A stretch of 64,000 nucleotides of DNA from the NCBI RefSeq assembly GCF_026262505.1, contig NC_067205.1:7006001-7070000 (forward strand). Reading direction: 5' to 3'. Below are positions 42,351-52,425 of the stretch, piece after piece (within the stretch, counting starts at the first letter, position 1; every line of letters begins with the position of its first letter). A program made the translations under genes and the position numbers. The notes under the pieces are model-generated. The model had not been told where the DNA came from. It worked only from the letters and a program-made list of their open reading frames with translations, and did no database searches. Source of the DNA: Trichomonas vaginalis G3 (taxonomy: Eukaryota; Parabasalia; Trichomonadida; Trichomonadidae).

Positions 42351-44471
42351 ATGTCAGGATATAGCAAGCCTCTTAAGTCCAAATCGATCGCCATTGTCAT
42401 ATTTGGTGCCACAGGCGATTTATCAATGAGAATGCTTCTTCCTTCTCTTGAATCCATTCACTCCTATGATCCATTTAACGAAGCTTCACTCATTATCGGT
42501 GTTGCCAGGAATGAATACAAGGATTCCGAGATCAAGGAGAAGATCAGTGGTTCCATTGAGAAATACTCACGCACCCACAACGAAAAAGAAGAGCAAAACT
42601 TGAATGACTTCTTAAAGCACGTCAAATTCATCTCAGGTGACTTCACAGACCCAGCAACATACGAAAAGCTCAAAGCTTTACTCGATCAGCATCAGTTGGA
42701 GGGTGTTCTCGTTTACTTTGCAACACCACCATCATTAATCCAGAAAATCTCCGACAATCTTTACAATGCTGGTCTCTCCACAAACAAGGACAGATGGGTC
42801 CGTATCGTTATTGAGAAACCATTCGGTTCTTCCTACGAAACAGCTTTGGCATTGAACGACAGTCTTCATGAGAAGTTCAATGAAGAAGATATCTATCGTA
42901 TCGACCACTACCTTGCCAAAGAGACTGTCATGAACATTTTCACGTTCAGATGGGGAAATACAATTTGGGAACCACTTTGGAACAGAAACTACATCTCTCA
43001 CGTTGAGATTTTAGTTGCTGAGTCCGTCGATGTCGGCAACAGAACAGGTTACTACGATGGTGTTTCTGTCATCCGTGATATGATTCAGAACCACTTGCTC
43101 CAAATGTTGGCCATTGTTGCCATGGAACCACCAAGTGAGATGACTGCCAAGTCCATCCGTGATGAAAAAGTCAAAGTTTTACGAGCAATTAGATCAATCA
43201 AGAAACAAGACGTCATCCTTGGCCAATACCTCGGTTACAAAGAGCACAAAGGTGTTTCTAAGGACTCAACAACACCAACATTCGCTTACATCAGGTTCTT
43301 CATCGATAACTGGAGATGGAAAGACGTTCCATTCTACATCTGCTCAGGCAAAGCTCTTGCTGAGAAGAAGTCATGCATCAAACTCGTCTTCCATGAAGTT
43401 CCTCATGCCATTTTCGGAGATTCAACAATCAACAAGCCAAATGTTCTCGAAATCAAAGTCCAGCCACATGAAGGTATCATTCTCAAGCAACACGTCAAAG
43501 TTCCAGGTGTTGGCTTGTCCACAGCAAAGATTCCTCTTTCATTCTACTACAAGGACAAGTTTGGCGAGAATGCTTTACAAGGCGCTTACGAGCGTGTTAT
43601 TCTTGATGCCATCCATGGTGATCAGTCCTTCTTCCCACGTTCCGATGAAATTGAGCAGTGCTGGAAGATTGTTGAGCCAATTCTCAAAGATTCATATCCA
43701 GAAATCATTCCATACGCCCAGAAGATGGATATAACAACAGGAACAACGAAGAGAAACAGAGTTAACCAAGCAACTCTCGCTGTTTTCAGAGATGCACAAG
43801 AATTAGTTCAATCAGTCACAGAAAGATTGACAAGATTGATTGTTGATACAGTTGAAAAGAAGGGAACATGCACAATTGCATTGAGTGGAGGTTTGGCACC
43901 TCGCCCAATTTATTCTCTTCTTGCAACAGCACCTTATACATCAAGAATCGATTTCTCAAAGGTCCACATTTTCTTTGTTGCTGAGAGATGCGTTCCTCCA
44001 ACAGATATCCACAGTAACTACAACATGATCAACGAGATGTTCCTCAAGTACTTGAAGATTCCTGAAGGAAACATCCACAGAATGAAGGGAGAGTTGGATT
44101 ACAAGGTTGGAGCTAAAGATTACGAAGAAGAAATTAAGAAGTATTTCAACTCTGAAAATCCGGAGTTCGACATCATCCTCTTAGGATTAGGTTTCGAAGG
44201 ACATACTGCATCTCTCTTCCCAGGTACAGATGCTATCAATGATCACCAGTCTTTGATCATCGGAAATATCGTTCCTCATGATAACCTTTCAAGAATCACT
44301 ATGGGTGCTAAGATCATCAACAATGCAAACAACATCATTATGATCAACACTGAAGCTGAGAACAAGGATATCATTGACTTGGTCTTCAACGCTCCATTCG
44401 TTCCAGCAATGATCCCTGCTCAGCTCATCCAGCCAACACATGGCAAGTTAACATGGTTCACTATCAACTAA
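42351..44471 (+). CDS. Glucose-6-phosphate dehydrogenase / 6-phosphogluconolactonase fusion
   Basis: A 706-residue bifunctional enzyme for the first two steps of the pentose phosphate pathway, supplying NADPH in the cytosol. The N-terminal part is G6PD: NADP-binding GATGDLSMRMLLPSL (about residue 18), IEKPFG, active-site RIDHYLAKE (about 183). The C-terminal part from about residue 490 is 6PGL: TIALSGGLAPR (about 509), VHIFFVAERCVPP, and GLGFEGHTASLFPG (about 612). The same fusion is known from Trichomonas vaginalis and Giardia. Codon use is richer in C at third positions than the neighbours, as expected of a highly expressed gene. The stop is followed by A (TAAA), the trichomonad polyadenylation-type signal. 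ATG 42351 was preferred; a TTG precedes it. Confidence 0.95.
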   Translation: MSGYSKPLKSKSIAIVIFGATGDLSMRMLLPSLESIHSYDPFNEASLIIGVARNEYKDSEIKEKISGSIEKYSRTHNEKEEQNLNDFLKHVKFISGDFTDPATYEKLKALLDQHQLEGVLVYFATPPSLIQKISDNLYNAGLSTNKDRWVRIVIEKPFGSSYETALALNDSLHEKFNEEDIYRIDHYLAKETVMNIFTFRWGNTIWEPLWNRNYISHVEILVAESVDVGNRTGYYDGVSVIRDMIQNHLLQMLAIVAMEPPSEMTAKSIRDEKVKVLRAIRSIKKQDVILGQYLGYKEHKGVSKDSTTPTFAYIRFFIDNWRWKDVPFYICSGKALAEKKSCIKLVFHEVPHAIFGDSTINKPNVLEIKVQPHEGIILKQHVKVPGVGLSTAKIPLSFYYKDKFGENALQGAYERVILDAIHGDQSFFPRSDEIEQCWKIVEPILKDSYPEIIPYAQKMDITTGTTKRNRVNQATLAVFRDAQELVQSVTERLTRLIVDTVEKKGTCTIALSGGLAPRPIYSLLATAPYTSRIDFSKVHIFFVAERCVPPTDIHSNYNMINEMFLKYLKIPEGNIHRMKGELDYKVGAKDYEEEIKKYFNSENPEFDIILLGLGFEGHTASLFPGTDAINDHQSLIIGNIVPHDNLSRITMGAKIINNANNIIMINTEAENKDIIDLVFNAPFVPAMIPAQLIQPTHGKLTWFTIN

Positions 44472-45048
44472 ATTTTTATTATTATGAAATAAAAAATTTA
44501 ATATCTATCCTTAAATTTCATTATATATCATATATAGATATGTTGTTTTCATTAAATCGGTTATGAATTTTTCGTTAGATTCAAAATTTCCTCTGAATTT
44601 GATCGTGACTTTGATAAAAATGATCGCTTGAAGTAAGTATTGTATTTCATGCATTCATTCTTTTGGAAATTTTACTTAGGGTACCTCTTCAACGACTATT
44701 TATATGAAAATTAGGAATTGAAAAAATGAAATAATTCAAGATATGTTTCTCATTGAACTTATTTTGAATTTCCATTGCCGTGTGTCACTGTTGTTATAAT
44801 ATGGTTAAGCTCCTATGAAAGTTTTAGATGAATAAGGAAATGAATTTTCAGAAAATTTGAGGTTGAAAAGATGTATCTTGCATCTACTCGAGAATAAATA
44901 AATATATTTCTTATCGAACAAGTTTGTTGCCGAAAAATACCTCAAAGGTCTATTGGATTTCGGCAAACCCAAATTTTAGCTAAAAGTGACAGGAAAAAAA
45001 AACGTTTAGTATTAAAAAAAAGACCGATGAGAGCTTCGTTCGAAATAT

Positions 45049-45110
45049 AGAGGGAACTGAGAATGCGCAACCATTCTCAGGGAATATTGGATGCTATTCC
45101 CGTTCCCTCT
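45049..45110. repeat. Nested hairpin
   Basis: AGAGGGAAC ... GTTCCCTCT encloses two further inverted pairs, CTGAGAATG/CATTCTCAG and GGGAATA/TATTCCC. Style resembles the array hairpins elsewhere in the window. Confidence 0.7.
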
Positions 45111-45152
45111 GTATGGAAAATTGAGGTTTTCAAAGGGAGTTAAAATAATATC

Positions 45153-45385
45153 AAATTTATACTAATTTACTTCAAAATACAAAAGTATTTGACAGCTAAA
45201 ATTAGTTACTTTAGCACGCCTATCAATACCCTTTTACGATTATTGCTACTTTTTCGAAATAAAAGTAAAAACAAATTTATACTAATTTACTTCAAAATAC
45301 AAAAGTATTTGACAGCTAAAATTAGTTACTTTAGCAAGCCTATCAATACCCTTTTACGATTATTGTTACTTTTTCGAAATAAAAT
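45153..45385 (+). repeat. Tandem duplication, 120-bp period
   Basis: Two near-identical copies starting AAATTTATACTAATTTACTT at 45153 and 45273. The frame spanning them is only repeat read-through. Confidence 0.9.
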
Positions 45386-45485
45386 AAATTTATTATCAAA
45401 AACCTTTTTTTCTTAGTAAAAATAAACGAAATTTTTTACCTTATGAACTTTTGATGGAAATATGCAAATTTAAAATAATAAAGAA

Positions 45486-45612
45486 AGCCGCGAGCGAAGC
45501 GATCGGCTTAGTTCGAAGATTTTGATTCAAATCTTTGCTGATCTGTAATTCGCGGAAGCCGCGAGCGAATCGAGCGGCTTAGGTCTAAGATTTTGATTCA
45601 AATCTTTGCTTA
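45486..45612. repeat. GC-rich palindromic repeat, two copies
   Basis: AAGCCGCGAGCGAAGCGATC-GGCTT and a second copy AAGCCGCGAGCGAATCGAGC-GGCTT, each followed by AAGATTTTGATTCAAATCTT (itself an inverted repeat). Unusual base composition for the region; resembles bacterial REP-type sequences in form only. Confidence 0.8.
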
Positions 45613-45679
45613 TATTCCTTAAATTCTTTATGAAACTCGCAACAGTTCCATAAAAAATTTTAAATTCTAAACTGTCGAA

Positions 45680-45714
45680 ATTACCGATCGGTAATCACAC
45701 CCTTCACGGGTGTG
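45680..45714. repeat. Adjacent palindrome and hairpin
   Basis: ATTACCGATCGGTAAT (45680-45695, perfect palindrome) followed at once by CACACCCTTCACGGGTGTG (45696-45714, a 7-bp stem with a 5-base loop). Part of the MITE core. Confidence 0.75.
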
Positions 45715-45752
45715 TCACTTTTAGCTAAAATTACCCCTACTCATTGGATTTC

Positions 45753-46421
45753 TGACTTGATAATAATAACTCATTAGTATATCATTGAGCTGAATTTAAT
45801 TATTAATATCTGGCCAAAATCCAATAAGATTGAGAAAATTACGATCAATAATATTTCCGTATCATTTCAATTTTTGAAAGTAATTGATATAAAAGTCGGA
45901 AAAAATAATAATTTATAGCTTAGAACCCTACTGTTCTCGAGATTGAAAAAATAGTTTATTCAGATCTACATGGTAAGTACATTATTCCTAAACTAGTTCG
46001 TTTCAATTTTATTGGATTCTCTATGAAATTTTTGCAAGGATTGTTTTTGATCAATTTAGATCATATACATAAAGATGGATGATTTATGTTGGTTTATAAA
46101 TTGCGCGTTATGTTTTCAAAAATTTTAAGAATATTTTAATAAACCTTGTTAGTAAATATTGTATGCATATAATATATTAATATTATTAGATAATTTTTTG
46201 TGATATATAAATAAACTTTTCAAAAGCGATTTTCAATCAATTATTGATTAGCTTCTTATTATGTATTAAATAATAATTAACTAAAATTTTCATATAGTCC
46301 AAATTTACATTCAATAATTTGAATTAGAAGTAAATATCCTCTTATATCGGAATTTGTGCATTACTCAAGTACATGAAAAGATTTTAAACCTGTATGATTT
46401 TCAATTCAAACATATCTCAAA
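45753..46421. other. Intergenic upstream of the transporter
   Basis: AT-rich with no gene or repeat recognised. Confidence 0.5.
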
Positions 46422-46460
46422 TTTTTGAGTGATTTTCGCTACTCATTGAATCTTCATTTT
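46422..46460 (+). promoter_or_regulatory. Host promoter: TTTTTGAGTG plus TCA initiators
   Basis: TTTTTGAGTG (46422-46431), then CTCATTGAAT (TCA at 46443) and TTCATTTTC (TCA at 46454), either a possible initiator; the ATG is at 46468. Confidence 0.5.
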
Positions 46461-46467
46461 CAAAGCG

Positions 46468-47763
46468 ATGTTGGGTGGAGATCTATTGTTCAATGACTAC
46501 CGCTTCAATATTAACTCAATAAATCATGATGCCTTGCTATATGAGAACCTGAAAACAGGAAATGATATATCTGTTTTCTCTACAGTGATGATTTTATTAA
46601 TTTGTGGCATATCAAATAATCCATTTTATATGTCATACACTTTCCAATCAGGAGTGTTTCAAGCTCTTCTATGCGCATTAGTTGCATTGATATTAACTCA
46701 GCTCTCGTTTCATATTTTTGTTCGGACATGGAGATTTAATCAAGAAAACTCCTATCCATCAATTTGGTCAGATGTATTTGGAAAAGGCTTGGTTTTCTTC
46801 CCTAGAGCTGTTCTTCTTATTGCTTTTATCTCACTTTCTAGTGTTTCCTTATCAGATTACTTAGAGCAATACTCTGATCTGATTTCTTATGTTGATTCAG
46901 AAAAGAAAACAGTTTTCTCAGCAAAATGGTTCCCTCGTTTTGTTATTTCATTTTTAGGATTAATTCCTGCTTTATGCGTCCGAAGAATGGCAGGAATGAA
47001 GTATATTGCAATATTTGCAAACGTTTTACTCCTTATTTGTTTGATCTGCGAAGCGATTCTCTTTTTCAAGTCCTTGAAAAATGATGGTTTTGATCCAAAC
47101 AAAGAAATCGTTTATTGGGGCTCAGATATATCAGGTTTAGTTGGTTGCTTTGATTTATTCAGTATTGTTTTCTTTACACATCCTTTTGTTTCTCTTCTTT
47201 CAACAGATATCAAAAATGCATCCCGTAACAAAATCTGCTCCATTACATGGATTACTTCCATTGTTTCCGTGATCATCAATCTTGCAGGTGGATATTTAGG
47301 ATATTTTACTTATTTCTCCAATACACAAGATGATTTAATTTTCATGTCAGAATCTAATCAGATGAATGTATTTGTAATCATTGGAAAACTGTCTCTTGTC
47401 ATCAAAACATTTATTTCCTTCAACATGTACAACTATATCAATGCGATTTCCTTATCTGAGATATTTATTCCGTATAAAGATGATCAAACCACATCTAGAG
47501 TTACTTGTGGACTCGTTATGTGGCTGTTTTCAGTATTTATATCATGGGGAAGCTCGAAATTAGTTGAATTATTAGATCTTATTGGAAGTGTTTGCTTTAT
47601 TTTGCTTGCTTTTATATTGCCTTCTATATACTATCTGGCAATGTATAAATTTAAGAAGCCTGTTTGGTCAATCATTGCAATTGCCGAAATTATTGTTTGT
47701 GGATTCTTATCTGGCTGCGTAATGTATTACAAAGGAAAAGATTTCAGAGAAGAATATGCAGAT
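46468..47763 (+). CDS. Amino acid transporter (AAAP/SLC38-like), 3' end replaced
   Basis: About 432 residues of genuine sequence with 10-11 membrane helices. It opens with [20 protein letters not shown], the N-terminal helix typical of amino acid/auxin permeases, and continues with [20 protein letters not shown], a conserved-style [40 protein letters not shown] and [19 protein letters not shown]. It should move amino acids with protons or sodium across the plasma membrane or lysosome. The frame stays open to 47868, but the last 35 residues read the antisense of a Rab gene. The native C-terminus therefore ends at about 47763, probably missing only a short tail after the last helix ([20 protein letters not shown]). 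Confidence 0.8.
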
Positions 47764-48009
47764 TGCACCACGATAATAAGCAGAAGTGATTGCGCGATAG
47801 CGCTCCTGACCAGCAGTATCCCAAATCTGGGCTTTAATTGTCTTGCCTTCGATTTGCATTGTCTTTGAAGCGAACTCGACGCCGATTGTTGACTTTGATT
47901 CAGGATTGAATTGATCACGAGTGAATCTTGCGAGAAGATTTGTCTTACCAACACCAGAATCACCAATGAGGAAAATCTTAAGAAGATAGTCTGGCTCTGT
48001 TGTATCCAT
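47764..48009 (-). pseudogene. Rab GTPase, N-terminal fragment
   Basis: 82 codons of a Rab-family small GTPase: [20 protein letters not shown] (P-loop), switch I with [12 protein letters not shown], and [19 protein letters not shown] (switch II). The closest style is Rab11/Rab1-like vesicle-trafficking GTPases. After YYRGA the sequence no longer matches: the next codons are the antisense of the transporter's end. The NKxD and SAK motifs and the prenylated C-terminus are therefore absent. The start ATG at 48009 is intact. This is a host gene fragment joined tail to tail to the transporter, by rearrangement or misassembly. Confidence 0.85.
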
Positions 48010-49255
48010 TTATGAATTAGATTTATAGAAAAAAACCGTCGAATTGAATTTTATTTTTATTTTCCCGTTCAATTTCTATCGGTTGTTTTGATAGTTTTAC
48101 ATTAGTCAGATGATTTTGAAGGGAAAATCATACTCAGTTAACTTTTACAAACAGTTCTGTTTTTAAATTTTTAAAATCTTCGTGAATTCCAAGAAAGATT
48201 TTGATTTGAGAGGAAAAACTGTCGGATTGTTCGCCACAAACTTACATTTTTACAGCCTACAGCTGTAATATAATCATTATGTATTCAAGGATATTGCTTG
48301 CTACAAAAACTGAAAATTTCTTCTGATTTTCGATAAAAATAGTGGATATAGATCTATGAATGATTTGATATTCATTGTAATTCATGTTACTTATAAGAAA
48401 TCTCAATAGATAATCAAATTGAAAGATTTTCGACAATGCATGACCATTTAACCTTTTTAGCATAAAACTATGAGCCACAATGATATAAACGCCGTAATAA
48501 AGTTATATATTTCAACTTGATTCTGAAATTTTAGAATTTAACACATAGATTTTGCTAATTTATATTGACAAATCATTTTTCAGGAGTGAATATGTTAAAG
48601 AACTAAAATAAAACCACTACTTTGTACGATAATGATACAACTCCAAAAAACGAGATGTTGAATTTGTATTTTCGTCATTATTCAAATTTACAAACATAGT
48701 TCATATCTCCATACAAAATGTAAATCAGTACACGATTAATCAAACTAGCAAAACATTTTGAACAAACCCTTCAAATATTTGAAAAAACAAGTTGCTCCTT
48801 GACAAATGACTTACAGATTATATTAGTTCCAATGAACACAGCTTTTTGAAGGTCTAATAAATGATTGTAAGCTTTCCAAATGATTCATTTTCAAGTCAAC
48901 ATTCGTTATGGAATATTTGGATCTCCGATTATAATAAGAATTGAACATTTGACATCATAGATTACTATTAAAATGACAAACAATTGTGGTCCCAATCGGA
49001 ATTACAATATTTTCATTAAAATGTTTTCCGGAATTACAAAATTATTCCATTTTCGACGTGTAATTCGCAAATTGATCTCATGGCTGAATATAAAAACAAA
49101 ATTATAAGTACTATGGCATAATTAGGTAACTATCAGTGTTTCCATCCATCGATTTTTTTCAATGGATTGTAAGAAATTCAATTTTCAATGAAAACCATTA
49201 TACACTTATATCACAATTTGATATTAATATTTAAAATAAATATGTGATCCGTAAA
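48010..49255. other. Intergenic, no gene recognised
   Basis: A divergent region between the Rab fragment and the next transporter. AT-rich, with a TTTGAGAGG motif near 48206 on the plus strand but no gene following it. Confidence 0.5.
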
Positions 49256-49292
49256 TTTGAGAGTAAAAATTTAAAAAATAATTATCTCATTA
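49256..49292 (+). promoter_or_regulatory. Host promoter motif TTTGAGAG
   Basis: TTTGAGAG (49256-49263), followed 31 bases on by CTCATTATA (TCA at 49287). A further TCACTTTTTTG lies at 49345, closer to the ATG at 49378. Confidence 0.45.
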
Positions 49293-49377
49293 TAAAAGTT
49301 ACTACGATATCAGTTTATCCAAGTTGTTAAATTGTGATCCATCGTCACTTTTTTGCGGTTTCAATAAACTTGATTGG

Positions 49378-50580
49378 ATGAGTACATCTCAGACCGATTC
49401 GGATATGTTAATGACTTCATCTGATGATGTTGCACGCAAGAAGACATTTAAGAGCAGTTTCTTCATCACCCTTCCTGTTTTCATGGGTTATGCTTGCTGC
49501 TTTGCACTTCAACAAAAACTTTCAGTTAATTTCGGCCTTACACTTGGTGCTTCAGGTGATAAACTTTCTAACACTTACGGTGTCGCTACTTCTTTCGTTT
49601 ATTTCTTTAACTTAATTTTCCGTGTATTAGGACACAACATCGTATTCGGATGCCTTTCACCAAAATGGCGTGTTACTACATCTTTAATCTCCATGATCAT
49701 TGGTATGTGCTTTTTCATTTTCGTATCAAACCGTAAAAGTAACCCGGTTGGCCTTGCTTTCATTCCATTTGCATTCTGCGGTGTTTGCGAAGGCTCATAC
49801 GGTCCAAATATGTTAAACGTCGTTAACAATATGGGCAATACTCGTCTATATGTTGTCCTTGCCATGCCTGTTGGCGTTTCTCTTATTACAATCCTTGGAT
49901 TCTTCTTAATGGGATTCGGAGTTCCATATACAGTTTTCTATATTGTTACAGCTGTTTGCCTTTTAATTGCTATTATCCTTTATCACCTTACAGTCTTCCC
50001 AGAAGCCTACAGAAATTCTAGTGGCCAGCACAATTTCAACCTCAAAGACTTTGGCAATGATATCTGCAACATTGGCGATTGGTTCCCCAAGATTTGGTTC
50101 TGCTCTTTAGTTTTCTTATTGAATATGGTTTGTTTGGCACTATTCAACCCAGGATGCACCCTCTATACATACCAGTCTCGTGTTACATACCGTCTCTTAG
50201 GATTTACAATTGATAACAACTTCTTCATGCTTGCTTACAATACATGCTCCTTCTTAGGCGATTTCTTCTCAAGAAAGGTCATGGATAAGAAGAGGATTAT
50301 CAATCCGGTCTTCTATTTCATCCTTCTTTGCTTCGGATTCGCAATCAACATTTCCCAGATCCCAGAAATCGTTCCATTTGCTGCTTTCTGCTTCTCATGG
50401 GCTAACGGTGGCCTCTACGTTCAGTGCACAAAGCTTATTGGCATGTTGTTCAAGGAAAAGTACCATCTTACTGCTACATCAACATGGCTCTTCATCGGTG
50501 ACTCCGGATCAACAAGTGGAGCTAACATTGTCCAGTTCCTTCGTCCAGTCATTGCAAGCATCAAGCAAAGAATGTACTAA
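49378..50580 (+). CDS. Polytopic membrane transporter (ENT-like or MFS)
   Basis: 400 residues with about 10-11 hydrophobic helices, for example FFITLPVFMGYACCFALQQK, TSLISMIIGMCFFIFVSN, VVLAMPVGVSLITILGFFLM, TVFYIVTAVCLLIAIILYHL and FAAFCFSWANGGLYVQCTKL. A mid-protein hydrophilic loop (FPEAYRNSSGQHNF) separates two halves. NTCSFLGDFFSRKVM resembles the FN-x-D-x-GR signature of equilibrative nucleoside transporters, which trichomonads need because they cannot make purines. That assignment is tentative; an MFS carrier is also possible. ATG 49378 was chosen over the non-ATG start 54 bases upstream. C-rich third positions suggest good expression. Confidence 0.65.
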   Translation: MSTSQTDSDMLMTSSDDVARKKTFKSSFFITLPVFMGYACCFALQQKLSVNFGLTLGASGDKLSNTYGVATSFVYFFNLIFRVLGHNIVFGCLSPKWRVTTSLISMIIGMCFFIFVSNRKSNPVGLAFIPFAFCGVCEGSYGPNMLNVVNNMGNTRLYVVLAMPVGVSLITILGFFLMGFGVPYTVFYIVTAVCLLIAIILYHLTVFPEAYRNSSGQHNFNLKDFGNDICNIGDWFPKIWFCSLVFLLNMVCLALFNPGCTLYTYQSRVTYRLLGFTIDNNFFMLAYNTCSFLGDFFSRKVMDKKRIINPVFYFILLCFGFAINISQIPEIVPFAAFCFSWANGGLYVQCTKLIGMLFKEKYHLTATSTWLFIGDSGSTSGANIVQFLRPVIASIKQRMY

Positions 50581-51026
50581 GATGATCTTTATTCACTTTA
50601 GCTTTTATATCTTAAATTAAAACTTCTTTTATTTATTCTTTTTATTATTAATTAATTACTTCATTGCATCTTTAAATTCATACGAATTCAATAAAAAATA
50701 CCGAAGCAAATCAAGAATTGGAGCTTTTTATATGTAAGCATGATCATTACTTTGAAATTTATTGACATATTAATTGGCAATATTCGATAATTACTCAAAT
50801 AATTCGGTCATTATTTCTTAGTTTATCTGAAATGTCCTTATTGGTAATAAATTTATTATCTAAAGCCAAAATATTTTATTGTTATCTAGATTTTGTGTTG
50901 AATATCCACGGATAATTTTGAGCTGAATTTATTTTATCGGGAAATGTCATGATCGATTAGATAAAACAGAAATATAAAAGCGTTTAAACATAATGGTAAA
51001 TAAAAATAAGATAAACAAAATAGTTA
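50581..51026. other. Short intergenic between convergent genes
   Basis: AT-rich 3' flanks of the transporter and the kinase. No feature recognised. Confidence 0.5.
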
Positions 51027-52425
51027 TTAGTTGGTTTCATTTGAATCATGAGGCTCTGAATCCTTCAAGTCTAAATCAGCAAAATCTTTGGGCAGAGAGC
51101 TCTGAAGACCTTCTGGTTCCATGTACGAAAATCCAGGATATTTTTCTGCAGATCCGTAAACTGGCATTACAAATGAATCGGCCGGCTGTTCGGTAGTGAA
51201 TTCGGTATAGAAGTTCGATGGAACACCTTGATTGTCGCATTTCGGAATAAACGAAGGTTGAACTTTCAATGCAAGGACATCATTGAAATTGAGGCCTTTA
51301 AAGAACTCCAAGTTCTGCATTTGCTTGAATGTCAACCTCTTTCTCTTATCTTTTTGAAGTAATCCGTTGATGAACTCTATAATTGAGGTTTGAACACCGG
51401 CAGGGTATTGAACTTCCTTTTCTAGGATATTCTGGAATAATCTTGACTTGTTCGGATGGCAAAATGGTGTCTTATTGAACAATAATTCGTAAGTTAAAAT
51501 ACCAAGTGACCACCAGTCAACTTCTATGCCGTATTTCTCATGACGAATTATTTCTGGTGCCAAATACTCCGAAGTGCCGCAAAATGTCGATGTCAGCTCT
51601 TCATTGTAAAGATCTTTTGCCAATCCGAAATCTGTAAGCTTAATATGTCCTTGAGCGCTCAACAAAACATTCTCTGGTTTCAAATCTCTATAAACAACTC
51701 CGATTGAGTGAAGATGATTTAAAGCCAAAGCAATTTCTGCCAAATAGATTTTTAGGTCTTCTAGAGGGAACGCTCCACGTTTCTGCATGTGGAAAAACAA
51801 TTCCCCTCCAGGAGCGTATTCGAGACCAAGATAAAATTTTGATGGAGTTTGGAAGGCGAATTTCAAAGAGATGATAAACGGATGAGCGGCTTTTGATAAG
51901 ATATTACGTTCTGCGATAACTGTATGGACTTTATCCGATTGAATTAATCTTGATTTGTGGATAGATTTGATTGCAAATATTTCATTATTGGATATTTTTG
52001 AAACGAGCATAACTTTTCCGTAGAATCCTCTTCCGATGACCGACAGGATTTTGAAGTTTTCCATTGTCAGATCATTGTTGGAAAAAGTTATACTACGAAG
52101 GGCTAAAATCCATTTCATTAGCTCGTCTTTAGATGCAGCTTTTAGTTGATAAGTATCAACATCTGGTGTCTCGACAACGAATCTGAATTCTTTATCATCA
52201 TCAAGGATTTCAATTGTAGTTTGCTGGGTAATTTCCATTTCAGAATCTATTTTTGTGCATTCTTCATCTTTCCATATCTCACTGTTTGTTAGAAATAAAA
52301 AAGAACATCCTATTATCTTCAAGTTTACAAAATCTTTTGCTCCAAAAACCTAAAATAAACTTACGTTCGAGCCAACCTGACATAGTTTGTTGTTCTTTGG
52401 ATTCAGGTGGCTCAGTATTTGTCAT
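51027..52425 (-). CDS. PH-domain AGC protein kinase (Akt/PKB-like), one-base frame shift
   Basis: From ATG 52425 the reading is SGWLERKFILGFWSKRFCKL, the start of a PH domain. It must shift by one base at the A6 run 52297-52302 (plus strand) to continue as FLTNSEIWKDEECTKIDSEM and the rest of the PH domain (to KWILALRS). The kinase domain follows: IGRGFYGKVMLVSK, FAIKSIHK, YRDLKPENVLL, DFGLAKDL, and the AGC activation loop TFCGTSEYLAPEIIRHEKYG. The C-terminal tail has PGFSYME, like the AGC hydrophobic motif. With one base removed the gene would be 465 codons, normal for Akt. A TCACTTTTT initiator precedes the ATG. A sequencing error is more likely than a dead gene. Lipid-regulated Ser/Thr kinase by family. 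Confidence 0.85.

Larger units (their letters stand above)
44962..45742. mobile_element. Candidate MITE with 10-bp flanking repeat
   Basis: ATTGGATTTC lies at 44952-44961 and again at 45743-45752. Just inside are inverted ends AATTTTAGCTAAAAGTGACA (44972-44991) and its complement (45713-45732). A 10-bp target duplication fits Mutator-like elements. The core holds hairpins and short repeats but no gene. Confidence 0.6.

Noticed and set aside
45189-45416. 75-codon frame MTAKISYFS
   Set aside because: It spans a 120-bp tandem duplication and simply repeats itself.
52335-52360. A 15-base intron (GTAAGTTTATTTTAG) in the kinase gene
   Set aside because: The PH-domain reading continues straight through these bases in frame (WLERKFILGFWSKRF), so no intron is needed.
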